The notes beneath the pieces were generated by a model. It saw nothing but the letters and a program-made list of their open reading frames with translations, was not told the DNA's origin and did no database searches. DNA of 64,000 bases from Sphingomonadales bacterium (GTDB lineage: Bacteria > Pseudomonadota > Alphaproteobacteria > Sphingomonadales > Sphingomonadaceae), in NCBI GenBank assembly GCA_012032285.1, contig JAAURJ010000004.1, positions 38,721 to 102,720 of the forward strand, read 5' to 3'. Below are positions 51,158 to 61,890 of the stretch, in pieces. Every line of letters begins with the position of its first letter. Position 1 is the stretch's first letter. Made by a program: the position numbers and the translations under genes.

Positions 51158-51685
51158 ATGAAAACTTTAATCAAAGCAGCAAGTGTAATTTCAGTAGCAG
51201 CCGCATTGGCCGCAACACCCGCAATGGCACAGGATAGCGAATCCTATGTTATCGGGCTAAGCGGTTCGGTGGCCAGCAATTGCGAACTGGTTCCTGAAGG
51301 CAGCGGCACATTCAATGTCGATATGCTGAACCCTGGCAACCAAGGCAGCCTGACCATCCTGTATAGCTGCAACTCGCCCTATACCGTATCGCTGTCTTCG
51401 CTGAATGGCGGAATGCTGAACACCACCAGCGGCGGCGTTGTGAATATCGACTATGACGTAGAAGCCAGCTTTCTGGGTTTAGGCATAGCCGCTACCACAA
51501 CCAACTCGGCTGATATGCAAGCTTCGCCAGTTGTTATCGTGACCAACAATGATTGGGAAAATATCTTTTTCAATGGCGGCACACGGACTGGCAATCTGGA
51601 CCTGAGCTTTGACAATCCGCAAGAATATGCGGTTGCCGGTGAATATTCAGACGAGCTGACCATTACCTTGGCTGCCAATTACTAA
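51158..51685 (+). CDS. Spore-coat-U-domain pilin subunit (Csu-type), major subunit candidate
   Basis: A 175-residue secreted protein with a Sec signal peptide (TLIKAASVISVAAALAATPAMAQ). The immunoglobulin-like SCPU domain begins with VSGSV-type SGSVASNCELV and has two Cys (NCELV and YSCNS) for the disulfide, ending with a donor-strand-type LTITLAANY. The domain is the pilin fold of archaic Csu-like chaperone-usher pili. It is the first gene of a four-gene operon. Confidence 0.88.
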   Translation: MKTLIKAASVISVAAALAATPAMAQDSESYVIGLSGSVASNCELVPEGSGTFNVDMLNPGNQGSLTILYSCNSPYTVSLSSLNGGMLNTTSGGVVNIDYDVEASFLGLGIAATTTNSADMQASPVVIVTNNDWENIFFNGGTRTGNLDLSFDNPQEYAVAGEYSDELTITLAANY

Positions 51686-51761
51686 GCCATGGACCTATGC
51701 AGGCTGGCCGGACATATTCCGGCCAGCCACCACATAAGATAATAGCAAGAGGGGGAAAAAG

Positions 51762-52525
51762 ATGATCCGTTTTCTCAAAGCATTGGCTAGCTTTATTTCG
51801 CTATCGCTGTTGCTGGTCATTGCGCCGGCGCACAGTTATGATTTGAAACCGATTGTCATTCAATTGTCCCCCAATGGTTCGGGCGCGTCGCAGAATTTGT
51901 TGATTACCAACACGCATGACGTGCCAATTGCTATCGAAGTGCGTGCCTATGCGCGTCAGCAAAATCCGGATGGCACCGAAACCCGCACCCCCGAAGATGA
52001 TGATATCATTATCTCACCGCCGCAATGGTAATCGCGCCAAAGGCAAGCCAAAGTTTCAAAGTCCAATGGGTGGGTGACCCTGCACCGGAAAAAGAATTAT
52101 CCTACCGCATTGTAACCACGCAATTGCCGATTAAATTCAAGGACCAAAAGCAAGGCGAGGTGTCGGTAAAGGTTGATATGAGCTACCGTTATGAGGCCGC
52201 GCTTTATATCGTTCCGCCTAAATCTGCTCCCTCGGCTAAGCTTGTTGGCCTAGCCCCTGTTACCGATGATAAGGGCGCGAAATGGCTGGAGGCACGGATA
52301 TTAAGCGATGGAACCCGCCGTGCAATATTGGATAAACCGGTTTTGACAGTAACCCCTCAAAATGGTGGCGGCAGCATCAGCTTGGAAGGCGAAGCCCTGG
52401 CGGCGCTTGCCAATCAGAATATTCTTGTCGGCAACGAACGCATCATACGGTTACCATGGCCCGACGGTTTGCCCTTTGGTGCTGTCACCGGCGATCTGCA
52501 AACCGGCTATACCGTCTTCAACTGA
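51762..52525 (+). CDS. Csu-type pilus periplasmic chaperone, frameshifted
   Basis: A two-domain pilus chaperone (about 254 residues corrected) that folds pilins by donor-strand complementation. The signal peptide ends near APAHSYD. The first frame covers LSPNGSGASQNLLITNTH to ISPPQ. Adding one A at 52024-52025 (CAAATGG) continues MVIAPKASQSFKVQWVGD and YRIVTTQLPI. Only the homopolymer is affected. It lies between pilin and usher, as in other Csu operons. Confidence 0.88.
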
Positions 52526-52537
52526 CCATGTATCCCC

Positions 52538-55137
52538 ATGCGCAAAACCCGCCTTTTATCGCATTTATATGCAGCCTTGGTGACGGCGACAATTTTCGCG
52601 CCGCGACTACAGGCGCAAGATGCCGGGGACAATAAGGAACAGGATAGGCAGCCGGTCAGCAACACAAAAGCCGAATCCATTGATGATATTTTTCGTTCGG
52701 TATTTGGTAAGGAACGACCCGCAATTGGAGAAAATGACTATAATACCCTGATCGAAGGGGTGAATATGGGAGCGTACCGGATTGCCCCCGATGACCGGGA
52801 CGAAGAGGGCTGGGTAGAGGCCGATTTTGTTGCCAATGTTTTGGCTGGCGCCATTACCGAAGAGGCATCTGTAAAAATCCGGCAGCTGACCAATGGCCGC
52901 GACAAAATCCCGTTCCGGATGCTGCGCCAAATGGGCTTAGAGGTAACATTTGACAAGGCACAATTGGTGCTGCGCATCGGCATACCGCTTGAAATTCGTG
53001 CAGTGCGCGATCTCAATATTCGCAGCAGGCGGGGGCGCGGCAATGTCGAATTTGCAAAAGAAGCCGATATCGCCGCATCTGCATCCTTTCGCGCAGGTAT
53101 TACCATCGTCGAAGATTCCGCCATTATAGACAAAACATTCAATCGCTTTGCCGCCGATATTGACCTAGCGCTTAATATTAAAGGCGCGGTGCTGACTGCG
53201 GACCTGCGTTATGACAGCATCCGAAACCGAAAATTTACCCGCGGCGATGTCCGGCTTAGCTATGATGACCGCAGCCGCCTTATCCGCTATGAACTGGGCG
53301 ATTTGACCGTCGCGCGCCGCCCGTTTCAAAATGCACCGCGTATCGCCGGGATTTCCGCCGCGCGGAATTACGCGATCAACCCTTATCTCAACATCCGTCC
53401 CACATCGCAGCAATCCTTTGAATTGGAACGCCCGGCGCGTGTTCAGGTTCTTTTGAACGGTTCTCCGGTGCGCAGTTTTGACCTGCCCAGCGGCCGATAT
53501 AATTTGCGCGATTTGCCGCTGGTCGCATCGGCAGGCAATGATATTGAACTGCAAATCAACTATGGCAGCGGGCAAGTAGAGACCCTGTCTTTTCCTGCCT
53601 TTTATGACCTAGAGTTGCTGGCGCCCGGCCTGCTCGATTTTGCGGTCAATGTCGGCCTGCCCTTCCGCGATGACAATGGCATAAGGCGCTATGATGATAG
53701 TGACTATAATGGCACCGCCTATGCCCGATACGGAATCAGCCCAACATTGACCACAGGCGTAAATTGGGAGGGAAGCCGCGATTTCGATCTCTTGGGCGGG
53801 GAGATTGTATGGGCATCCCCCATTGGCACCTTCGCCGTGAACGCCTCCACCAATATCCGCAAAGCTGGAATAGACGACAGCAAGCTGACCATGCAGTATC
53901 GCTGGCGCGACACCGATCCTTCGCGCGAACGCGCCATTGACGGGCTATTATCGCTGACCGGCAAAGATTATCGCACGCTCAACGAAATTTTTTCGGGGGC
54001 CTTTACCGCAGTAGAAGCGAAAGTCCGCGCCAGCCAGAAATTTGGCCCGCGCACCAGAGCGCAAATTTCAGCAGGTTATGAAAATTTCCGCATCGCGGAC
54101 GGCGATAGTTATTATATCGGATTTAACGTTTCGCGCCAATTTCGTTTCGGTTCTATTTATGCTGGCGCGGAATATCGCAAAAGCCCGGAACGCAGCGGCC
54201 CTGCCGTTCGTTTCGGTCTTTCAATCCCGCTTGGTCGGTCATCACTAACAGCATCATATATGTCGGAGGATAACGCCGCACGGATCGAATATAACCGGCT
54301 TGGTTCGGTCGGGGTGGACAGCTGGAATTTCGGAGCCGGTGCCGACAGGCGTAACGGTGCGGACCGGCAATTCGCTCGTGCCGCCTATCTCGGCAATCGT
54401 TTTGAAGCAGGGGTGCAGCAAATTGCCCGCAATTATTTCAGCAACAACAGCAGGCGAGATTTGCGCACCGAGGTTACTTTCGGCTCCGCCTTGGTGATGG
54501 CTGACGGGCAATTTGCGATCAGCCGACCTGTCCGCAACAATTTTGCGATTTTCAAGGTGAATGAAAAAGCAGGCGACTATAATATTGCCGTCGAACCGCG
54601 CACCGGGTTTGGATCATCAGAAACACGCTATTCTGGATATAGCGGTGCATTGGGTCCGGCAGTAATCACATCACTCACCCCGTATTTTAACCGTTCGGTT
54701 CAGGTCGATGCACCGGACGCGCCGGCTGGCACTTCTGTTGGCGGACAGGTGTTTGAACTCAGCCCCGGCCTGCGTAGCGGCTACAGCCTGACCGTCGGGA
54801 CCGCCGCCAATGTCTCTGTTGTCGGCAATATGGTGGATAAGGATGGCGACCCGCTGGTCTATATTTCGGGCAATGCGATTTTGCAGGATGGCGGAAAAAA
54901 TGCTAATGAAAAAATGCTAGCGAAGATGCCAAGCCGATATTCACCAACGCCAAGGGCCGCTTCTTCTTGGAAGGTGTTGAGGCTGGCCGGACTTACCGGA
55001 TCACTGTCAATTTGGGTGACCGGCAAATTATCAACGATATGGAAATCCCAGAGGATACGGCCGGACTATATCGTATTGGAGATTATGTATTTTTTGACGT
55101 GGATGTTCCAGCCGAAGGGAGTGAAGAAGATGAATAG
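52538..55137 (+). CDS. Csu-type outer-membrane usher, frameshifted near the C-terminus
   Basis: The assembly pore for the pilus, 866 residues after correction. After a signal peptide come an N-terminal domain, a beta-barrel and a plug. The frame is intact to DGGKNANEK near 54908. One A missing from the A6 run at 54909-54914 diverts it, producing an artificial fusion with the next protein in the uncorrected frame. The corrected C-terminal domain (EDAKPIFTNAKGRFFLEG) runs to a stop at 55135-55137, overlapping the next start (ATGAATAG). Confidence 0.9.
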
Positions 55138-56089
55138 ATTTTCTGGATTTCGGGGTATTATATCCGGCACGTTTCTGATGTGCGGAAGCGTTTATAGCGG
55201 TGCGGCGATGGCGCAAAATGATGTTTTGGATACAGGCACCGGCCCTTGCGAAATGCACCTTAATGCCGAAAACAGCGTCGATTGGCGCGGCAGTTATGGC
55301 CGGGGATATGAAGTTTTCGATAACAGCCCATCCTATGAAAGCTTCACCATTTCGGTCAGCAAAGAGGGCGGACCCTGCGATTTTTTCCTGACGGCATCGC
55401 CCATTGGTGCACCGGCGGCGGGGCAGTTGACCGGTCCTGAAGGCAGCCTGACCTATGACATATTGAAAACCACCAACGGCCCGTCTTTTTTGAACGCCGA
55501 TTTTCTGGGATCGCAATTGTCCCGTATTGAAGGCCGTTTCGGCAGCGGCAGCGGCGCTTATAGCGGCGCTCTTTTCGTGACAGTTCCAACAGGCCAATTT
55601 GTCCGCGGCGGAACCTATAGCGGGCAAGCATTGATCCGCCTGTTCCGCGATGATCTGAACGGACCTGAGCTAATCGCTGAAACGCCGGTTGCCATATTGG
55701 CTCCGGTTGCATCGGTGCTGCGTGTCAGATCGGATAGTTTTGGTAACGGAAACCGCGAAACCAGCATAGATTTTGGCGACCTGTCTTTGCCCAGCAGCCA
55801 CAATATCGATTTTGAAATCACCAGCAATGCCGATATTGCGGTCAGTTTCCAATCGGCCAATAGCGGTAAAATGGCGCATGAATTTGGTGGCCCCAGCATA
55901 GGATATGATATCACGCTGCGCGGAGAAGAGATCGACCTTTCCCAACAAGTCGCTACCCGCCGTCTAAATTATAGAGGCGATGATCAAAGCCAATCCATGC
56001 CCGTGGAAATATCGGTGATCCCTCCCGGCGGTATTCCCCCTGCAGGCCGGTATAGTGATACATTGATGGTGACATTCACCGCTGATTAG
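55130..56089 (+). CDS. Spore-coat-U-domain protein, probable pilus tip adhesin
   Basis: A 319-residue protein with a signal peptide (GTFLMCGSVYSGAAMAQ), an N-terminal adhesin-like domain with two Cys (GPCEMHL, GGPCDFF) and a C-terminal SCPU pilin domain ending YSDTLMVTFTAD. This two-domain form is typical of the tip adhesin of Csu-type pili. The start overlaps the usher stop by eight bases, so the two are translationally coupled. In the uncorrected sequence it is fused to the usher frame. Confidence 0.85.
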   Translation: MNRFSGFRGIISGTFLMCGSVYSGAAMAQNDVLDTGTGPCEMHLNAENSVDWRGSYGRGYEVFDNSPSYESFTISVSKEGGPCDFFLTASPIGAPAAGQLTGPEGSLTYDILKTTNGPSFLNADFLGSQLSRIEGRFGSGSGAYSGALFVTVPTGQFVRGGTYSGQALIRLFRDDLNGPELIAETPVAILAPVASVLRVRSDSFGNGNRETSIDFGDLSLPSSHNIDFEITSNADIAVSFQSANSGKMAHEFGGPSIGYDITLRGEEIDLSQQVATRRLNYRGDDQSQSMPVEISVIPPGGIPPAGRYSDTLMVTFTAD

Positions 56090-56173
56090 GCGCAAACAAA
56101 ATGCATAAACTGCATCCTGCTGATCGCTATTGGGGCTGGCTGTAATGCAATGTTTTTATTATCTCGGCTCACA

Positions 56174-56581
56174 ATGATTTTTATCCGCGCCTTGATTCGA
56201 CATCGTCCGTATATACTGGCTTTGCTGCTGACTGCTGTTTTGGCTTTTAAGGCTCTCGTTCCGGCTGGATATATGCTGCACGCCGGTAAAAGTGAAATGA
56301 CCTTATCGCTGATGATGTGCGATCCGGCAAACGGCAACGCAAAACGAATCGAAATCCCGGTCAAAAAGGATACTGGGCGAGGCGAGCATAAAGCGGACGA
56401 AACATCGCAGCCCTGCGCCTATGCCGGGATCAGCCATGCCGCCATCGACCGGACCGATCCGGTCCTGCTCGCCGCAGCATTGGCCTTTGCAGCGCTTATG
56501 GGTCTTTTATTGCCGCTAAAGCTATCTGCTGCGCAGGCCATATATTATCACCCCCCGGCACGAGCGCCCCCCCTCGCCTGA
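56174..56581 (+). CDS. DUF2946-type membrane protein, metal-uptake operon
   Basis: A protein of about 135 residues with N- and C-terminal transmembrane helices and a polar middle. It has the DUF2946 pattern: an early PAGYMLHAG block, MMCDPANG, then QPCAYAGISHAA, with Cys and His that could bind metal. DUF2946 genes usually precede a copper-type TonB receptor. ATG 56174 is preferred; ATG 56150 would add eight residues. Function is unproven. Confidence 0.72.
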   Translation: MIFIRALIRHRPYILALLLTAVLAFKALVPAGYMLHAGKSEMTLSLMMCDPANGNAKRIEIPVKKDTGRGEHKADETSQPCAYAGISHAAIDRTDPVLLAAALAFAALMGLLLPLKLSAAQAIYYHPPARAPPLA

Positions 56582-56700
56582 AACGACAGCCTGTCCACCC
56601 AATTTTGTGGAGCAGGCCCTGCACCAATCCGCTGGAAAGCAATGCCGAATGCATTGGCTGTAACTGGCGCCGGATCAATATTGTAATTTCAGGATTTTTT

Positions 56701-58710
56701 ATGTTGTCATCTCATTCTATGCGCTTTGGCGCTTCTGTTTTCGCTTGTTCATTCTTTGCATTTACGCCCTGCGCATTTGCAGAGGATATGATTGCGGACA
56801 ATAACACCATCATCATCGTCACCGGGCAAGATGCCAGCAATGATGCGGGCAAACAAATCGCCGAAACAGCGGGCGGCACCGACCTTGTGACGCATGAAGA
56901 TTATGCTGATAAATCGCTCGTCAGCCTGCGTGATGCGCTCGCTTTCTCTCCCGGAATCTATCTGCAACCGCGATATGGCCAAGAGGTGCGAATTTCGATC
57001 CGGGGTTCCGGCCTGTCCCGTGGTTTTCACATGAGGGGACTGACGCTGCTTCAGGATGGAATTCCCATCAACCTTGCCGATGATAATGGTGATTTTCAAG
57101 AGCTGGACCCCAGCTTTTTCAAATATTTGGAGGTTTACAGGGGGGCCAATGCGCTGCGCTTTGGGTCGGGCACTTTGGGGGGAGCAATCAATGGCGTTAC
57201 TCCAACCGGGCGCGATGCAGCGGGTGTTTACTTACGCGGTGATGTCGGCAGTTTCGAAACATATCGCGGGCTTTTATCAATAGGCGGGACCGCGGGGGTT
57301 GCGGATTATTGGGCAGCGGTGAGCGCCGATAGCTCCGATGGCGACCGCGACCATGCCCAAAGAAACAGCCTGCGCTTTCATGGCAATGTCGGCTTACAAA
57401 TTTCAGACACAATTTCCACACGCTTCTACGCCAGTGTGAATAATATCAACCAGGAACTGCCCGGAGCGCTTAATTTGAATACAGCGCTGACCGCGCCGCG
57501 AACCGGCAATTTTATCGGGGATCAGGCCCGCGATATTGACTCGCTACGCTTACAAAACCGCACCAGCTTCACATTTGGCGATGCGATATTGAACGCTGGT
57601 ATATTCTTAAATGCCAAATCTCTCTACCACCCGATATTTCAGGTTGTTGATCAGGAGTCGCTGGATAAAGGCGGCTTTTTCCGTTTGGATTGGGAAAAGG
57701 ATACCTTGGCGCTAACCTTGGGCGGAGAGGCCCGTTTCGGAACCGTCAACTCCAAACGCTTCATCAATATTAGCGGAAATAGAGGCGCACCAACTTTTCA
57801 AGCCGATCAAAAAGCCCGCACCATGAATTTATACGCGGAGCTACGCTATAAACCGGTCACCTCGCTTAGCCTGATTGCAGGCGGGATTTTTGCCAATGGC
57901 AAGCGGCAGCAACAGCAAAATTTCAACAGCTTTGCAGGCGGCGTGACAGACATATATGGATCGGCTGATTTCAGGGAATTTTCCCCCAAATTCGGCCTGT
58001 TATTTGATGTATCGCCGGAAATTCAGTTTTACAGCAATATCAACCGTTCGGCGGAGTTTCCTGGTTTTATCGAACTGGCCCAAGTGGCAAGCTTTGTGCC
58101 ATTAGACGCACAGAGCGCATGGACTTATGAAATCGGTTCGCGCGGATCAGCAGGGCCGGTCAGCTGGGATGTTAGCGCCTATCGTTCGGATATAAAGGGC
58201 GAGCTGCTGCAATTTACCGTCAATGCGGATATTCCGGCATCGACCTTTAATGCAGGGAAAACGCTGCATCAGGGCGTCGAAGCCGGTTTGACAATTAAAC
58301 CCGCCGCTTGGCTGCGTTTGCGGCAGACATATAATTATAGCGACTTTCGGTTTCAGGGCGATGCACAATTTCAGGACAATAGACTGCCCGTTGTGCCGCG
58401 CCATGTTTACCGCGCCGATCTGCGCATAGGCAATGATCGAATCCATGTCGCGCCCAATATAGAATGGGTTCCGCAGGGCGCTTTTGCCGACTATAATAAT
58501 GCCCTGCGTATATCCGGTTACACCCTATGGGGCCTTACAGCCGGCGCCAAATTGTCGGAAAAGTTTGAATTGTTCCTCGATGCCCGAAACCTCACAAATA
58601 AAAAAGCCATCGGAGATATAAGCGCGGCAATTAACGCCTCCCTATCATCAAGCATATTCCAGCCAATCGAAAACCGCGCCGTTTATGGCGGCGTTCGTAC
58701 CCGGTTTTGA
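56701..58710 (+). CDS. TonB-dependent outer-membrane receptor (FecA/copper-type)
   Basis: A 669-residue receptor. Start at 56701 with CAGGA six bases upstream and a signal peptide (FGASVFACSFFAFTPCAFA). Plug domain: SLRDALAFSPGIYLQP, RISIRGSGLSRGFHMRGL, LQDGIPINLADDNGDFQE and ALRFGSGTLGGAING. It ends in an aromatic barrel strand (GGVRTRF). The neighbours (DUF2946 and PepSY) suggest uptake of a metal complex such as copper; no Fur-like box is seen upstream. Confidence 0.9.
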   Translation: MLSSHSMRFGASVFACSFFAFTPCAFAEDMIADNNTIIIVTGQDASNDAGKQIAETAGGTDLVTHEDYADKSLVSLRDALAFSPGIYLQPRYGQEVRISIRGSGLSRGFHMRGLTLLQDGIPINLADDNGDFQELDPSFFKYLEVYRGANALRFGSGTLGGAINGVTPTGRDAAGVYLRGDVGSFETYRGLLSIGGTAGVADYWAAVSADSSDGDRDHAQRNSLRFHGNVGLQISDTISTRFYASVNNINQELPGALNLNTALTAPRTGNFIGDQARDIDSLRLQNRTSFTFGDAILNAGIFLNAKSLYHPIFQVVDQESLDKGGFFRLDWEKDTLALTLGGEARFGTVNSKRFINISGNRGAPTFQADQKARTMNLYAELRYKPVTSLSLIAGGIFANGKRQQQQNFNSFAGGVTDIYGSADFREFSPKFGLLFDVSPEIQFYSNINRSAEFPGFIELAQVASFVPLDAQSAWTYEIGSRGSAGPVSWDVSAYRSDIKGELLQFTVNADIPASTFNAGKTLHQGVEAGLTIKPAAWLRLRQTYNYSDFRFQGDAQFQDNRLPVVPRHVYRADLRIGNDRIHVAPNIEWVPQGAFADYNNALRISGYTLWGLTAGAKLSEKFELFLDARNLTNKKAIGDISAAINASLSSSIFQPIENRAVYGGVRTRF

Positions 58711-58722
58711 TAGAGAAACGAT

Positions 58723-60090
58723 ATGAACGCTAAGTCCTTTTATAATCGCGTATGGCGCTGGCATTTCTATGCTGGATTATTCGTCATTCCTTTCATTCTG
58801 ATCCTCTCTGTTACCGGTGCAATTTATCTGTTCAAGCCGCAGCTGGACAGGTGGGAGGAGCGGGAATGGCGCGGCCTTTCGGTGTCAGAACAGGTCAGCG
58901 CGGATACACAGGTAAAAGCCGCACTCGCCCGCTATCCCGGCGCGGATTTTATCAGCTACCGCCTACCCCAAGCCGAAAGCGACGCCGCCATGATCCGGGT
59001 CAGCAAGGGCAAAGATGACAAACATGATGTCTTTGTTTCGCCTTCGGGCCACTATCTCGACTCGATACGGCCAAAGGATCGGATTTCGTCGACTGTTTCG
59101 CATATTCATGGGTCGCTGCTGCTCGGCAAATGGGGCAGCTATCTGGTCGAGCTTGCCGCAAGCTGGGCAATTGTGATGATCCTGACCGGACTGTATCTGT
59201 GGTGGCCGCGGGGCGGCAATGGCGGGCTACGCATAGCAGGCGTGCTTTGGCCGCGACCGGGGCAAAAAGGAAAGCGGCTCTTCTGGAGAGACTTGCATAG
59301 CGTAACCGGCTTTTGGGTGTCGGGGTTAGCATTGGTGCTGTTGCTGTCCGGTCTGCCCTGGACACAGCTTTGGGGAGACGCTTTTCGCACCGTGCGCAGC
59401 GAACTGGGTTGGACCGACGAAAAGCCGCAGCAATGGACAAGCGGCGCAACCTTGGCAGTGCATGGCGATCATCCCGGCAAGAGCCACCATCCGCACCATG
59501 TGGAAAGCATGGATACACCCGTAAAGCCGGAACAAGAGAGCGGTGAACCGCTTTCCCTTGATCGCATTTTGACCATCGCGGCAAAGCAAAACCTGCCCCA
59601 TCCGGTTATCATCCAACCACCCGGAGCGCCTGCCAAATTTGGTCCGCCCAATGGCCCTGACTGGTTGATCACCACCGATACGCAAAACCGGCCTTTGCAA
59701 CGAAAAATCTGGGTCGATCCGGTCAATGGTGCGGTTACAAGACAAGAATCGTTCGCTGATCAGCATGGCATTGACCAAATCATCGGCTATGGCATTGCTT
59801 GGCATGAAGGTCAGCTCTTGGGCTGGGTTAACCAGATGATCGGCGTGCTGACCGCACTGGCATTGCTGTTGGTCGCGGTTAGCGGGACAATCATGTGGTG
59901 GCGCAGACGTCCCAAGGGCGGTCTTGGCGCTCCGCAAAAGCCCGCATCACCGCCGCAAAAAGGGGTTATTATCGCTATGATCATAGCAGGATTGCTGTTG
60001 CCTATGCTTGGCCTATCCCTGCTGATTATTCTGGTGCTGGAATTGTTATATTTCGCCGCAAAAAAGCTTATCGCAAAACAAGCAGTTTGA
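58723..60090 (+). CDS. PepSY-associated TM protein, metal-uptake operon
   Basis: A 455-residue inner-membrane protein with four main transmembrane helices. The N-terminal RVWRWHFYAGLFVIPFILIL helix with His is typical, as are FVSPSGHYLDSI, the HIHGSLLLGKWGSYLVELAASW block and a late MWWRRRP. A His-rich loop (HGDHPGKSHHPHH) suggests metal or haem contact. Such proteins reduce or transfer metal after TonB uptake. It lies 12 bases after the receptor gene. Confidence 0.88.
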   Translation: MNAKSFYNRVWRWHFYAGLFVIPFILILSVTGAIYLFKPQLDRWEEREWRGLSVSEQVSADTQVKAALARYPGADFISYRLPQAESDAAMIRVSKGKDDKHDVFVSPSGHYLDSIRPKDRISSTVSHIHGSLLLGKWGSYLVELAASWAIVMILTGLYLWWPRGGNGGLRIAGVLWPRPGQKGKRLFWRDLHSVTGFWVSGLALVLLLSGLPWTQLWGDAFRTVRSELGWTDEKPQQWTSGATLAVHGDHPGKSHHPHHVESMDTPVKPEQESGEPLSLDRILTIAAKQNLPHPVIIQPPGAPAKFGPPNGPDWLITTDTQNRPLQRKIWVDPVNGAVTRQESFADQHGIDQIIGYGIAWHEGQLLGWVNQMIGVLTALALLLVAVSGTIMWWRRRPKGGLGAPQKPASPPQKGVIIAMIIAGLLLPMLGLSLLIILVLELLYFAAKKLIAKQAV

Positions 60091-60102
60091 TTTCGGCGGG
60101 AA

Positions 60103-60187
60103 TGGTGCCCCAGGCCGGACTCGAACCGGCACTCCTTTCAGAACAGGATTTTGAATCCAGCGCGTCTACCAATTCCACCACTGGGGC
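60103..60187 (-). tRNA. tRNA-Leu (anticodon CAA)
   Basis: On the minus strand an 85-base tRNA with encoded CCA. The acceptor GCCCCAG pairs with CTGGGGC, the D-arm contains TGGTAGACG, the anticodon loop TTCAAAA gives CAA, a long variable arm is present, and GGTTCGAGTCC is the T-loop. The second pair of the anticodon stem is a T-T mismatch (CTGGA/TCCTG), which may be natural or another base-call error. Confidence 0.88.
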
Positions 60188-60270
60188 AGCCCTTTCCAGC
60201 TATTGCCGGATAAGCGGAGGCCCCTCTAACCGAGGTTGGATACGGTTGCAAGAGCCAAGAATCGCTTCTT

Positions 60271-61697
60271 TTACTTCCGCAGCTCCTTCGCCAGCGTTTT
60301 TGCCGTTGCTTTGCCATAGGGCGGCTTAAATCCGGCGATGCCCGCCACATCAAAACCGCTTTGCCGAAATATCGCGCGCATATGGCTGAAAGTCTTGAAA
60401 CCATCGGCACCGTGATAATTGCCCATGCCCGATGGCCCAATGCCGCCAAAAGGCAGGTCTTCCATCGCATTATGGAAAATCACATCATTGACGGTAACCC
60501 CGCCCGATATGGTTTTGCCTAAAACCTGTGCCTCTTCCCCTTTATCACTGCCAAAATAATAAAGGCCAAGCGGGCGGTCATGCGCGTTTACATAATCTAT
60601 CGCCTGGTCCATGCTGTCATAGGTCATGACGGGCAGTATCGGTCCGAAAATTTCCTCCTGCATCACCTTCATATCGTCATTGACATTGCGCAGAATGGTG
60701 AGCGGCATTTTATTGCCATTGGAGCTCGAAAAATCTTCACTGCCCGGGTTAACCTCGATCAGCTCCGCCCCCTTTTCACGGGCGTCGTCCAGATAGCTTT
60801 GCAGCCGTTCAAAATTGCGTCCGTTCACGACGCTGGTATAATCATCATTGTAGAGTAGCGCCGGATACATGGCAGTCACGCCTTGGCGAACGCTGTCGAT
60901 CATGTCGGCTTCCTGTTCCTTTGCAACGAGCAGATAATCGGGTGCGAGACAGATTTGCCCGGCGTTGAGCATCTTGCCCAGCGCGACCCGCTCGCCTGCT
61001 TTTTTCTTATCGGCGCTGCGTCCGATAATCGTCGGCGATTTACCGCCCAGTTCCAGCGTAACAGGCACCAGATTGTCCGCAGCCGCCCGCATGATATGCT
61101 TGCCCACCGGCGTCGCTCCGGTAAAGATAAGATGGTCAAACGGAAGCGAGGAAAAGGCCGTGCCCACATCCACTCCGCCTGTAAAAACCGCGATTTCGGT
61201 TTCGTCAAAATATTGGGGCACAATCTCTGCAAAAAGCGCGGAGACTTCTTCGGTAAATTCCGACGGCTTCACCATTGCGCGGTTGCCCGCCGCCAATATC
61301 CCCGCCATCGGCACCATCACCATACCAATAGGAAAATTCCACGGCGCAACAACGCCGACAATGCCCTTAGGTTGATAGACAACATTGGCCTTCGCCCCGA
61401 TCAGGCCAAGCGGAAAAGTGGGTTTGCGTTTTTCGCCCCGCGCCCAGCTTTCAAAATGTTTTCTCGCGTGTTTCATCGCACCGACCGACGGCAAATATCG
61501 GTCATCAATGTCTGTTCTGTGCTGCGATGACCGAAATCCGCCGACACCGCTTTGGCAAAGGCGTCCTTATGATCAATCAGCAACGCGATGGCCCTATCTA
61601 TACGGTCGCGTCGGGCGGACATTGGTTCCGGCATGGCGGAGGTAAAGCTTGCGCGTTGTTTATCCAATATCGCTTTCATGTCGGCTGTCATGAACAC
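60271..61697 (-). CDS. Aldehyde dehydrogenase, coniferyl-aldehyde-type, frameshifted
   Basis: An NAD(P)-dependent aldehyde dehydrogenase of about 475 residues after correction. The N-terminus (start 61697) reads to LMTDI, and one T added at 61493-61495 (plus strand A-run) joins it to LPSVGAMKHARKHFESW. Motifs: VAPWNFPIG, LELGGKSPT, catalytic Cys in AGQICLAPDY and EEIFGPILPV. The overall pattern is the coniferyl aldehyde dehydrogenase family. It lies divergent from the thiolase. Confidence 0.88.
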
Positions 61698-61890
61698 TCT
61701 CCTTCTCTGTTGACCCGGCCATCAATATCCTAATCGGTTGCAATTGAAAACCCGGTTTAAATGCATGGTTAAAGTGATTACGGTCCTGCGGAATTTCGGG
61801 ATAATAGCCCCCAACCCTTTCCCATTGCATCGCGCCGTCCCTATGCGTAATGAAACAGGATCAATATACACAAGATAAGGACCCATTATC

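Noticed and set aside
52538..56089. A single 1183-residue usher-adhesin fusion protein
   Set aside because: The fusion exists only because one A is missing from the run at 54909-54914; restoring it gives the normal usher end and a separate adhesin start at 55130.
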